A stretch of DNA of 64,000 bases from Brevibacillus_D fluminis_A. Lineage in GTDB: Bacteria; Bacillota; Bacilli; Brevibacillales; Brevibacillaceae. The notes below the pieces were generated by a model. The model did not search any database, was not told the DNA's origin, and was given only the letters and a program-made list of their open reading frames with translations. The stretch is from assembly GCF_052072235.1 (NCBI RefSeq), contig NZ_CM125436.1, positions 2,350,001-2,414,000 on the forward strand. Direction: 5' to 3'. Positions 49,414 through 57,904 of the stretch are shown piece after piece; the first letter of the stretch is position 1, and every line of letters starts with the position of its first letter. Made by a program: the position numbers and the translations under genes.

Positions 49414-50551
49414 CCTGTTGTGCGCGCTGCTCATCCCCGCACTTCTGCTCAGCGGATGCTGGGACCGCCGGGAGATTGAGGACATTGGCATGGCGGTCGG
49501 AATGGCGATCGACAAGGGGCCGAAAGCGAATATGCTGCATTTGACCACCCAATTCGTCAATACGGTCGCTGGCAACAACAAGGACGTCACCCAGGTGCAT
49601 AGCTACTATAACGTGGACGCGACAGGGACGGCGATGCTGGTAATGATCCGCCAGATGGCGAGCAAAACGGACCGCACGCCGTATTTTACCCACTTGAAAG
49701 TCGTGCTGATCAGCGATGAGATCGCCAGGCAGTATAACATGTTCGAGCTCACCAACCTGCTGATGCGCGACCATGAGATCCGGCGCACCGTGCAAATGCT
49801 GGTCGTAAAAGGGAAGGCCAGCGATTTGCTCGGCGCGCATACGCGAAAACAGGAGATTCCCTCGCTGGAGATTTGGGGAATGACGGGGAACGATTACAAA
49901 TCCATGTATATCCCGCATGTTGTGACATTGGGCGACATCTCCATCCATCTTTCCGACCATAACAGCTTTGTGATCCAGTACATCCGGATGGAAAAGGGAG
50001 GATTCCGGCTGTCCGGCGTTGCGGTCATCAGCGGCAAAACCAAAAAGCTGATCGGCACGATTGAAAATCTGGAACAAATGTCCGGGCTTTCCCTGCTGCT
50101 GCTCAAAGGAATGGGCAGCTCAGGCGGTGCGATCCGCATCACCGATCCGAAAACGAAAAAACCGCTGGTGTTCGATGTGCGCAATGTGAACCGAAGGGTT
50201 TCGGTCAATCAGTCGAATGGCAAGATTGTGTTCACCGCGCAAATCCGGCTGGAGGGCAGGCTGAACGAGGACTGGACGTATCCGGGCAATGCCTTCAAAG
50301 AATCGTATTTACGCGAACGAACAAAGCAATTCGAGCAAAAAGTGCTTCAGGATACAAAGGCGGCGCTCGCGGTGCTGCAGAAGCAGCTGAAAGTGGATGT
50401 GCTGGGCTATGAAGACAAATTCCGGATCGCTGACTACGCCAGTTGGAAAAAGTGGAAGAACAATTGGGATGATGTGTTCAGCAAGAGCGAGATCATCGTC
50501 GATGTCAAGGTATTTATCCGCGATTACGGCTCGGCCGGCCGAAAAGTGTAA
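49394..50551 (+). CDS. gerAC: Spore germination lipoprotein, Ger(x)C family
   Basis: 385-residue C subunit: basic head and lipobox LLLSGCWDRREIEDIGMAVGMAID, the family's opening motif, then the Ger(x)C domain. The ATG at 49394 lies inside gerAB. Anchors to the outer face of the spore inner membrane and completes the tricistronic receptor. Confidence 0.94.
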   Translation: MKRRRRSLLCALLIPALLLSGCWDRREIEDIGMAVGMAIDKGPKANMLHLTTQFVNTVAGNNKDVTQVHSYYNVDATGTAMLVMIRQMASKTDRTPYFTHLKVVLISDEIARQYNMFELTNLLMRDHEIRRTVQMLVVKGKASDLLGAHTRKQEIPSLEIWGMTGNDYKSMYIPHVVTLGDISIHLSDHNSFVIQYIRMEKGGFRLSGVAVISGKTKKLIGTIENLEQMSGLSLLLLKGMGSSGGAIRITDPKTKKPLVFDVRNVNRRVSVNQSNGKIVFTAQIRLEGRLNEDWTYPGNAFKESYLRERTKQFEQKVLQDTKAALAVLQKQLKVDVLGYEDKFRIADYASWKKWKNNWDDVFSKSEIIVDVKVFIRDYGSAGRKV

Positions 50552-50664
50552 CAGGTGTGTCGCTGGTAATTGCGGAAAAACCATGATACAGTGAAATCGT
50601 TCCCATGCCATGAAAAGCAATGCGCCCCCTCATGGGCAAAGAATGAAAGATAGAGGAGAGTCAC

Positions 50665-51063
50665 ATGAAGCGCTTAATCAAGGTAACCATCCATGATTTT
50701 AGTAAAATTGAACAGCATCTGAATGATGCGAAAGAGATCGAGCTGTATCACTCAGCCAATGGCAAACTGTATGAAGCCGTCATCGAGCATGACGATTACG
50801 CCGTGATCGATTTGAACGATGAAGAGTATATTGAGCTTGCCCCAAACGAGTATGAGCTGATGATTCCGGAGTGGAAAGTGGTTGGCAAGCAAGGGGATAT
50901 GATCATTGAAACCATGTCCGATCCTGCAGACGATCGCGCGCTCTTGTACCGTGGAATCGATGGGGTGGGCAATGTGGTTGCAGAGCCGCAATCGATCAAC
51001 AAGCAGCTGATCATGCAGCTATACAAAGGGTGGTTCGCCAAGGAAAAGGCGAAAGTGGAGTAA
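50665..51063 (+). CDS. Hypothetical protein
   Basis: 132-residue acidic, soluble protein (MKRLIKVTIHDFSKIEQHLNDAKEIELYHS). No motif recognised and no signal peptide. AGAGGAGAG precedes the ATG; terminator follows. Confidence 0.65.
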   Translation: MKRLIKVTIHDFSKIEQHLNDAKEIELYHSANGKLYEAVIEHDDYAVIDLNDEEYIELAPNEYELMIPEWKVVGKQGDMIIETMSDPADDRALLYRGIDGVGNVVAEPQSINKQLIMQLYKGWFAKEKAKVE

Positions 51064-51086
51064 CCTGCGGCTGCGGCCCAATAAAA

Positions 51087-51120
51087 GAAAAAAACAGCAG
51101 AGCGATTCTGCTGTTTTTTC
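51087..51120. terminator. Bidirectional terminator between hypothetical gene and argS
   Basis: AAAAAACAGCAGA pairs with TCTGCTGTTTTTT around GCGAT. Confidence 0.88.
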
Positions 51121-51130
51121 TTTTCCCTTT

Positions 51131-52846
51131 TTACATTTCTTCCGGCGCTTTCAAGCCGAGCAGGCGCAAGCCTTCCTTCAGAACGATGACGACAGCGGCA
51201 ACCAGCTGCAGGCGCGTCTGCTTGACATCTTCTTCCTCAGCCAAAATGCGGACATTGGCATAAAATTTATTGAACAACTGCGCCAAATCGATGACGAATT
51301 TCCCGATGAGGGATGGATCGAAGCCGGCAGCGGCACGGTCGACGATGTCCGGGAATTGGCTCAATGCGGTGATGACGGCCCACGCTTCCTTGCTGTCCAG
51401 CGCGCCTTCCGCCAGCATCAGTTCGCCCGTTGGCTGGTAGTTGCCCTTGCGCAACAGCGAGCACGCTCGCGCATGCGTATATTGCACATAAGGACCGGTT
51501 TCGCCTTCGAATGTCAGCATCTCTTCCCAGGAGAAGTTGATGTCGTTGAGGCGGTAGTTTTTCAGGTCGTGGAACATGACGGCGCCCACACCGACCTGGC
51601 GAGCCACTTCATCTTTGTTAGCGAGCGTCGGATTTTTCTCCTCGATGACTTTTTTCACGTCTTCGATCGCTTGTGCCAGCACTTCTTCGAGCAAAACGAC
51701 TTTGCCTTTGCGGGTGGACATTTTTTTGCCATCCTTGAGCATCATGCCGAACGGGATGTGGTACATTTCATACGCCCAGTCGAAGCCCATTTTTTGCAGC
51801 ACTTTGTACAGCTGCTGGAAGTGCAGGCGCTGCTCGCCGCCGACGACATACAGCGCTTTGGCGAAATCGTACGTCTCGTGGCGGTACAAGGCCGCTGCCA
51901 GGTCGCGGGTCGCATATAGCGTCGCGCCATCGGACTTCTTGATCAGGCAAGGCGGCAGGTCGAATTCATCAAGCATCACCACCATCGCACCGTCGGATTC
52001 GGTCAACAGGTTGCGCTCTTCAAGCATCGCGACGACGCGGTCCATTTTGTCATTGTAGAAAGCTTCGCCGTTTGTGGAATCGAACTGGATGTCCATCAGC
52101 TCATAAATTTTCATGAACTCTTTCAGCGATTCTTCACGGAACCATTGCCACAGATGCTGCGCCTGCGCGTCGCCATCCTCGAGCTTTTTGAACCATTCGC
52201 GGCCCTGGTCTTCCAGCGTCGGGTCGTTGGCCGCTTCATCATGGAACTTCACGTACAGCTTCAGCAGCTCTTTGATCGGCTCCGCTTTTACTTTCGCTTC
52301 GTCACCCCATTTTTGGTAGGCGACGATCAGCTTGCCGAACTGGGTGCCCCAGTCCCCGATATGGTTGATGCGCACCGGGGTGTAGCCTTTCTTTTCCATG
52401 ATGTTGGCAATCGCGTTCCCGATGCAGGTGGAGCGCAGATGACCCATGGAGAAAGGCTTGGCGATGTTTGGCGAGGAGAGGTCGATCGGAACGTTGCGTC
52501 CTTGCCCTTCCTCCGTGCTGCCGTATGCGCTGCCTTGGGTGAGGACAGCGGAAATAATAGCGGTGCCGACAATGTGCTGATCCAAAAACAGGTTGATGTA
52601 TGGTCCTGCTACTTGCACCTCTTTGAGCGGCGCTCCGGAAATGGCGCCGGCCAACTCGGCTGCGATTGCCGGCGGTGCTTTGCGCAGCGCTTTTGCCAGT
52701 TGGAAACAAGGGAAGGCGATGTCGCCCATCGCCGGATTCGGCGGCGTTTCCAGCATGCTGCTCACTTTCTCCAGCGGAAAATCTTGCACGCCAAGCCTCG
52801 CTAACGCTTCTGTAATTTTGGTTGCGACTTGCAATTTGTGATCCAT
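51131..52846 (-). CDS. argS: Arginine-tRNA ligase
   Basis: 571-residue class I synthetase charging tRNA-Arg. The N-terminal Add-1 domain is followed by SPNIAKPFSMGHLRST (HIGH-equivalent), the KMSTRKGK loop (KMSKS-equivalent) and a C-terminal DALR anticodon-binding domain ending GLKAPEEM. The ATG at 52846 (MDHKLQVA) has GGATGAATGG upstream; 52852 is a near alternative. It is preceded by a T-box leader that responds to uncharged tRNA. Confidence 0.96.
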   Translation of the reverse strand: MDHKLQVATKITEALARLGVQDFPLEKVSSMLETPPNPAMGDIAFPCFQLAKALRKAPPAIAAELAGAISGAPLKEVQVAGPYINLFLDQHIVGTAIISAVLTQGSAYGSTEEGQGRNVPIDLSSPNIAKPFSMGHLRSTCIGNAIANIMEKKGYTPVRINHIGDWGTQFGKLIVAYQKWGDEAKVKAEPIKELLKLYVKFHDEAANDPTLEDQGREWFKKLEDGDAQAQHLWQWFREESLKEFMKIYELMDIQFDSTNGEAFYNDKMDRVVAMLEERNLLTESDGAMVVMLDEFDLPPCLIKKSDGATLYATRDLAAALYRHETYDFAKALYVVGGEQRLHFQQLYKVLQKMGFDWAYEMYHIPFGMMLKDGKKMSTRKGKVVLLEEVLAQAIEDVKKVIEEKNPTLANKDEVARQVGVGAVMFHDLKNYRLNDINFSWEEMLTFEGETGPYVQYTHARACSLLRKGNYQPTGELMLAEGALDSKEAWAVITALSQFPDIVDRAAAGFDPSLIGKFVIDLAQLFNKFYANVRILAEEEDVKQTRLQLVAAVVIVLKEGLRLLGLKAPEEM

Positions 52847-52852
52847 ATCCAT

Positions 52853-53176
52853 TCATCCTTTCAAAAAATAGAAAAACCCCGCGTCTCTTCACAATGAATT
52901 GGGAAAGAGACGAGAGGTTGTATAACTCCCGCGGTGCCACTCTTACTTGTTTCATCACGAATCAGCATGGATTTCCCATGCCGTCCGCTTGACGAAACCG
53001 CTTGACTGCTGTAACGGGCAGACCCGACGCTCCCTACGCAGCCAGCTGTGGCGTTCGGGAGGTTTCTCCAAGGGGCGTTTCATCAAGAGTGCATGCCGGG
53101 CTTCCACCGTCCCCGACTCGCTTTGCTGCAGCAACAAGACTACTTTCCTTTTCATCGAACCAACTATCGTACTATC
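52853..53176 (-). promoter_or_regulatory. T-box riboswitch leader of argS
   Basis: The minus-strand T-box sequence AAGAGTGGCACCGCGGGAG (around 52928-52944) matches AGGGTGGNACCGCGG; the variable base C would pair with a G discriminator, as in Bacillus tRNA-Arg. A terminator stem CGTCTCTT/AAGAGACG (52882-52889/52905-52912) followed by a T-rich tract competes with it. A GAACGCCA segment in the Stem I region could hold an Arg (CGC) specifier, but that placement is tentative. It raises argS expression when tRNA-Arg is uncharged. Confidence 0.9.
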
Positions 53177-53181
53177 CGCCA

Positions 53182-53210
53182 TTATAACGGACTGTCCCGC
53201 CAGATGCAAC
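53182..53210 (-). promoter_or_regulatory. SigA promoter for the argS T-box transcript
   Basis: Minus-strand TTGCAT (53205-53210), 17-base spacer, TATAAT (53182-53187). Confidence 0.75.
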
Positions 53211-53234
53211 GTCTGGTTGCCGGTTCAGCCCCAA

Positions 53235-53708
53235 TTACTCCTTATCCGGTTTCAGGTCGTCGAGGTCAGCGAAAAACTTGCGGGTCAGCTCTTCCTTGTC
53301 TGTGGCTTCCAGCCACTGCTGCTTGTATTGCAGCAGGCGGTCGAGCAAGGCGTGCTCTTCTTCGGCCTCCTGCTCCAAATTGAAGTTTTCCGTCGGGTCA
53401 AACCACATCAGGCGGTCGTCCGTTCCGGTGCGCAAGTACGGCTTTTGCCAGTTGATCGGGTATACGTACGGCTCCTCGCCGAACATGAAGCCGAGCACGT
53501 CGTCGGAATCGAGCGGCAGGAAGTGTTCGAACTGGTCGTTTCTGCCCTCGGACAGATTCATATGGAACAGCGAATACCAGAGGTAATGCTGACCGGATGT
53601 GCGGTATTTGGCGATCGCGTACGTTTCCGATTCCGTTGCATGCAGCTCTTTGATTTTGTCCAGCTTGCCGATAAACGCTGATTTGGACAATGGCTCTTTG
53701 TCTTCCAA
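53235..53708 (-). CDS. Hypothetical protein upstream of argS
   Basis: 157-residue acidic, soluble protein; conserved-looking aromatic segments (YRTSGQHYLWYSLFHMNLSEG, FMFGEEPYVYPINWQKPYLR) and a Glu-rich C-terminal helix, but no recognised domain. TTG start at 53708 is the first start after an in-frame stop and has AAAGG upstream. It is not co-transcribed with argS by necessity, since the argS promoter lies just after its stop. Confidence 0.6.
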   Translation of the reverse strand: MEDKEPLSKSAFIGKLDKIKELHATESETYAIAKYRTSGQHYLWYSLFHMNLSEGRNDQFEHFLPLDSDDVLGFMFGEEPYVYPINWQKPYLRTGTDDRLMWFDPTENFNLEQEAEEEHALLDRLLQYKQQWLEATDKEELTRKFFADLDDLKPDKE

Positions 53709-53778
53709 AGACGATCACACCTTTCGTTGGGTCGTAACTTTCATTATCTCATCAATAAGGGTATCGCTGCAAAAGAAA

Positions 53779-53816
53779 AATGACGTGCTCCTCCCCGTTA
53801 ACCAGGACACGTCATT
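53779..53816. terminator. Terminator after the second YjcZ gene
   Basis: AATGACGTG (53779-53787) pairs with CACGTCATT (53808-53816); on the minus strand followed by TTTCTTTTG. Confidence 0.75.
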
Positions 53817-53892
53817 CGCAAATTATGTTATGTCATGTTTTTCTCACATGCTTCAGCTCTCTCATGAAAGACCCCTGCGTTTTGTAGCGGGA

Positions 53893-53991
53893 TTAGCAAT
53901 CGGCTGCGCCAACGATCACAAGCAGAATGAACAGTACCAGCACCAGAGCGAAGCTGTCACCAAAGAAGTTTCCGCAAAATGATGTACTCAC
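53893..53991 (-). CDS. YjcZ family small sporulation protein (second copy)
   Basis: 32-residue protein with the same hydrophobic core as the gene at 25391 (FALVLVLFILLVIVGAA), preceded by a Ser/Phe/Asn head (MSTSFCGNFFGDS) and ending DC. GTG start with AAGGAGG eight bases upstream; a terminator lies downstream. Probably inserted in the spore or mother-cell membrane during sporulation. Short enough to be missed by length filters. Confidence 0.85.
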   Translation of the reverse strand: MSTSFCGNFFGDSFALVLVLFILLVIVGAADC

Positions 53992-54155
53992 GTATTGTGC
54001 CTCCTTCCATGTGGTTGAATCATGTGAATCTGTTCAAGAAGTCTGTTGTTTCATTGCTTCTTGTGCTTACAGTCTATACGGGATAGCCTATCCTGTTGTG
54101 GGCGGTTGCCCATAGAACGTGAAATTGGGCGCTTTGCCTGTCCGGCAAATATCCA

Positions 54156-54185
54156 TTGACGGATGAGAAACAGGGATGGTAAGAT
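54156..54185 (+). promoter_or_regulatory. SigA promoter for the SAM riboswitch-metH transcript
   Basis: TTGACG (54156-54161), 18-base spacer, TAAGAT (54180-54185). The bases 53992-54155 hold no gene. Confidence 0.65.
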
Positions 54186-54216
54186 ACAACGTAATACATT
54201 GTGAATACTTTAAGGA

Positions 54217-54385
54217 ACTCTTATCAAGAGAGGTAGAGGGACTGGCCCTATGAAACCTCGGCAACCGTACATGTGTACAGGTGCCAATTCCAGCAGAGCG
54301 CGCTGCGCTTTGAAAGATGAGAGGAACTTGCGTGATATGCGTAGAGAGTCCTCTTCTTTTTTTTCTATAAGAAGGGGACTCTTTT
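54217..54385 (+). promoter_or_regulatory. SAM-I riboswitch (S-box) with terminator
   Basis: Core sequence TTATCAAGAGAGGTAGAGGGACTGGCCCTATGAAACCTCGGCAACC is the S-box signature (in segments: CTTATCAAGAGAGG, GGACTGGCCC, ATGAAACCTCGGCAACC). Helix P1 closes between about 54218 and 54323 (CTCTTATC/GATGAGAG). A terminator AGAGTCC/GGACTCT (54345-54351/54376-54382) with a T-rich tail follows. High SAM therefore stops transcription of metH-yitJ. Confidence 0.96.
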
Positions 54386-54418
54386 GTATTTTGATGGGGG
54401 AAGGGAAGAGGAAACCAT

Positions 54419-57400
54419 ATGACAAAGCCTACATTTCAAGAGCAATTGGCGAAAAAAATCCTCGTTTTGGATGGCGCGATGGGGACGATGCTCCAGCAGG
54501 CGAACTTGACGGCCGCTGATTTCGGCGGGGACGATCTGGAGGGCTGCAATGAGATTTTGAACGTCACCAGACCGGATGTGATCCGCCATATCCATGATAC
54601 ATATCTGGAGGCGGGCGCCGACATTATCGAGACCAACACGTTCGGCGCGACGAGCATCGTTTTGGCCGAATACGACATTGCGGAGCGGGATGAGGAGCTG
54701 AACATTGCGGCGGCGCAGATCGCCCGCGCTTCGGCGGATCATTACTCCACGCCGGAATGGCCGCGCTTCGTCGCAGGCGCGATGGGGCCGACGACCAAAA
54801 CGTTGTCGTTGACCGGCGGCGTCACGTTTGATGAGCTGGTGGAAAACTACTATCGCCAAGCCAAAAGCCTGATCATCGGCGGCGTCGATGTGCTTTTGCT
54901 TGAAACTTCCCAGGACACGCTGAACGTAAAGGCGGGCGGGATCGGCATTCGCAAAGCGTTTTCAGAATTGGGCCGCGAATTGCCCGTGATGATCTCGGGC
55001 ACAATCGAGCCGATGGGCACGACGCTGGCGGGTCAAAATATCGAGGCGCTTTACATTTCCATTGAACATTTACAACCGATTTCCATCGGGTTGAACTGTG
55101 CGACAGGACCCGAGTTCATGAAAGACCATCTGCGCACGTTGTCGGAGCTGGCGCAATGCGCGGTCAGCTGTTATCCGAATGCCGGGCTGCCGGATGAGAA
55201 CGGCCATTACCACGAATCGCCGCAGGGGCTGGCATCCAAGCTGGCGGCTTTTGCCGAAGCAGGCTGGCTCAACGTCGCGGGCGGCTGCTGCGGGACGACA
55301 CCGGAACACATTCGCGCGATCGCAGAAGCGATGAAACACATCAAGCCGCGCGGCAAGGCCAGGCCCCATGCAGCAGCGGTTTCCGGGATCGAGACGGTGT
55401 TCGTCGAGGATGACAACCGCCCGCTTTTGGTTGGGGAGCGCACCAATGTCATCGGTTCCAAAAAATTCAGAGATTTGATCGCGGCAGGTTCTTACGAGGA
55501 AGCGTCAGACATCGCCCGCGCGCAGGTGAAGCGCGGTGCGCACGTCATCGACGTCTGCCTGGCCGACCCGGACCGCGATGAATATCACGATATGGAGCAG
55601 TTCCTCTCGTTTGTGGTCAAAAAAGTGAAGGCGCCGCTGATGATCGACTCTACCGACGCCAGGGTACTGGAGCTGGGGCTGAAGTTTTCCCAAGGGAAAG
55701 CGATCATCAACTCGATCAACCTGGAGGACGGGCTCGAGCGCTTCGAGCAAGTGGTGCCGCTGATCCACAAATACGGTGCGGCTGTCGTTGTCGGCACGAT
55801 CGACGAGAAAGGAATGGCCGTTACCCGCGAACGGAAGCTGGAAGTCGCGAAGCGGTCCTACGATCTGCTGGTCAATGACTTCAAGCTGAACCCGCAGGAC
55901 ATCATTTTCGACCCGCTCGTGTTCCCCGTTGGAACAGGGGATGAACAATATATCGGTTCAGCGAAGGAAACCGTGGAAGGAATTCGCCTCATCAAGGAAG
56001 CGATGCCCGAATGCAAAATCGTCCTTGGCGTCAGCAACATTTCGTTCGGCCTGCCCAATGCAGGGCGCGAGGTGCTGAATGCGGTCTTTTTATACCATAC
56101 GACGCTGGCTGGTCTCGATTATGCGATCGTCAACACGGAAAAGCTGGAGCGCTACGCCTCGATTTCCGAGGAAGAACGCAAGCTGTCCGAAGCGCTTCTG
56201 TTTAATACCAATGACGAAACATTGGCCAAATTCACAGAGTTTTACCGCCAGAAGAAAAAAGAAGTGAAGGTGGAAGCGTCCAGCCTGACGCTTGAGGAGC
56301 GATTGGCGGCCTATGTGGTGGAAGGCTCGAAAGACGGGTTGATCCCGGATCTGGAGCTGGCGCTGAAAAAATATGCGCCGCTCGACATCATCAACGGCCC
56401 GCTGATGCGCGGGATGGAAGAGGTGGGACGCCTCTTCAACGCCAACCAGCTGATCGTAGCGGAAGTGCTGCAGAGCGCGGAAGTGATGAAGGCGTCCGTG
56501 TCGTTTTTGGAACCGTTCATGGAGAAGAGCGAAAGCGCGGCAAAGGGCAAGATTTTGCTCGCGACGGTAAAAGGGGATGTGCATGACATCGGGAAAAACC
56601 TGGTGGAGATCATCCTGTCGAACAACGGCTACCATGTCGTAAACCTCGGCATCAAGGTGACGCCGGAGCAGCTGATCGCCTCGGCGCGCGAGGAAAAGCC
56701 GGATGCGATCGGATTGTCCGGCCTGCTGGTGAAATCAGCGCAGCAGATGGTCATCACCGCCCAAGATTTGCGCGAAGCCGGCATTCATGTGCCGCTGATG
56801 GTCGGGGGCGCTGCGCTGACGCGCAAGTTCACATCGAATCGGATTGCGCCTGAATACAGCGGGATCGTCGTCTATGCGAAAGACGCGATGGACGGCCTTG
56901 ATCTGGCCAACAAGCTGCAGGATGAAGAGGCACGCAAGCAGCTGTGGGCAGAGCAGCAGGCTGCATTGGAGGCAGCGCAGCAGGCGGAGGAGCAAAAGCC
57001 AATCGAGGCAGCGGTTTCGCAGAAGCCGAAGCGCTCCGCGATCAGCCGCACGACGCCGATCTATTTGCCGCCAGACACCGAGCGCCACGTGCTCCGCAAC
57101 TATCCGATCGCACATCTGCAGCCGTACATCAACCAGCGGATGCTGCTCGGCAAGCATTTGGGCGTGCGGGGCAACGTCGAGAAGATGATCGCAGAGGGCG
57201 ATGAAAAAGTATTGCGTCTGGTCGATGTGGTCGACAGCCTGATCACCGAGGCGAAGGCGGACAACACCATTCAGGCGCACGGGATGTATCAATTCTTCCC
57301 GGCGCAGGCCGACGGAGACGACATCCTCATCTATGATCCGAACGATCACAGCAAGCTGTTGGAACGCTTCACCTTCCCGCGTCAGGCGGAAGACCCGTTC

Positions 57401-57874
57401 CTTTGCCTGTCGGACTTCCTGCGGCCGGTGGAGAGCGGTGAGATGGATTATGTCGGCTTCCTGGCGGTTACGGCCGGTTTTGGCATCCGCGAGCGGTCTA
57501 CCGTACTCAAAGAGCGCGGCGACTACCTCCGCTCCCACGTCATGCAGGCGCTTGCGCTGGAGTGCGCCGAGGCGTTTGCCGAGCGGCTCCACCATGTGAT
57601 GCGCGATAACTGGGGCTTCCCCGACCCGACGGAGATGACCATGCTGGAGCGTTTTGGCGCCCGCTATCAAGGGATTCGCGTGTCCTTTGGGTATCCGGCT
57701 TGCCCAAGCCTGGAAGACCAGGAGAAGTTGTTCCGCTTGCTGAAACCGGAAGACATCGGCATTCAATTGACAGAAGGATTCATGATGGACCCGGAAGCAT
57801 CCGTTTCCGCGATGGTATTTGCCCATCCGGAGGCGCGTTACTTCAACGCTGGCCCGTCATTGGTAGAGGCATAG
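54419..57874 (+). CDS. metH: Cobalamin-dependent methionine synthase
   Basis: 1151-residue full-length MetH: transfers a methyl group from methyl-tetrahydrofolate via cobalamin to homocysteine. Domains in order: homocysteine-binding domain (about 1-310; zinc Cys in LNCATG and GGCCGTTPEHIRAI), pterin-binding domain (about 340-600; LLVGERTNVIGSKKF), cobalamin cap and binding domain (650-900; DVHDIGKNLV with lower ligand H722), and SAM reactivation domain (about 900-1151; RGDYLRSHVMQALALECAEAFAERLHH). SAM riboswitch upstream; the yitJ-type gene follows 30 bases after its stop. Confidence 0.96.
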   Translation: MTKPTFQEQLAKKILVLDGAMGTMLQQANLTAADFGGDDLEGCNEILNVTRPDVIRHIHDTYLEAGADIIETNTFGATSIVLAEYDIAERDEELNIAAAQIARASADHYSTPEWPRFVAGAMGPTTKTLSLTGGVTFDELVENYYRQAKSLIIGGVDVLLLETSQDTLNVKAGGIGIRKAFSELGRELPVMISGTIEPMGTTLAGQNIEALYISIEHLQPISIGLNCATGPEFMKDHLRTLSELAQCAVSCYPNAGLPDENGHYHESPQGLASKLAAFAEAGWLNVAGGCCGTTPEHIRAIAEAMKHIKPRGKARPHAAAVSGIETVFVEDDNRPLLVGERTNVIGSKKFRDLIAAGSYEEASDIARAQVKRGAHVIDVCLADPDRDEYHDMEQFLSFVVKKVKAPLMIDSTDARVLELGLKFSQGKAIINSINLEDGLERFEQVVPLIHKYGAAVVVGTIDEKGMAVTRERKLEVAKRSYDLLVNDFKLNPQDIIFDPLVFPVGTGDEQYIGSAKETVEGIRLIKEAMPECKIVLGVSNISFGLPNAGREVLNAVFLYHTTLAGLDYAIVNTEKLERYASISEEERKLSEALLFNTNDETLAKFTEFYRQKKKEVKVEASSLTLEERLAAYVVEGSKDGLIPDLELALKKYAPLDIINGPLMRGMEEVGRLFNANQLIVAEVLQSAEVMKASVSFLEPFMEKSESAAKGKILLATVKGDVHDIGKNLVEIILSNNGYHVVNLGIKVTPEQLIASAREEKPDAIGLSGLLVKSAQQMVITAQDLREAGIHVPLMVGGAALTRKFTSNRIAPEYSGIVVYAKDAMDGLDLANKLQDEEARKQLWAEQQAALEAAQQAEEQKPIEAAVSQKPKRSAISRTTPIYLPPDTERHVLRNYPIAHLQPYINQRMLLGKHLGVRGNVEKMIAEGDEKVLRLVDVVDSLITEAKADNTIQAHGMYQFFPAQADGDDILIYDPNDHSKLLERFTFPRQAEDPFLCLSDFLRPVESGEMDYVGFLAVTAGFGIRERSTVLKERGDYLRSHVMQALALECAEAFAERLHHVMRDNWGFPDPTEMTMLERFGARYQGIRVSFGYPACPSLEDQEKLFRLLKPEDIGIQLTEGFMMDPEASVSAMVFAHPEARYFNAGPSLVEA

Positions 57875-57904
57875 CGCGATTTTGGAGGAAAGGAGGGAAC
57901 CAGA

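Noticed and set aside
52302..52958. 218-codon minus-strand frame across the argS T-box
   Set aside because: It runs through the T-box terminator and is a frame shadow of argS.
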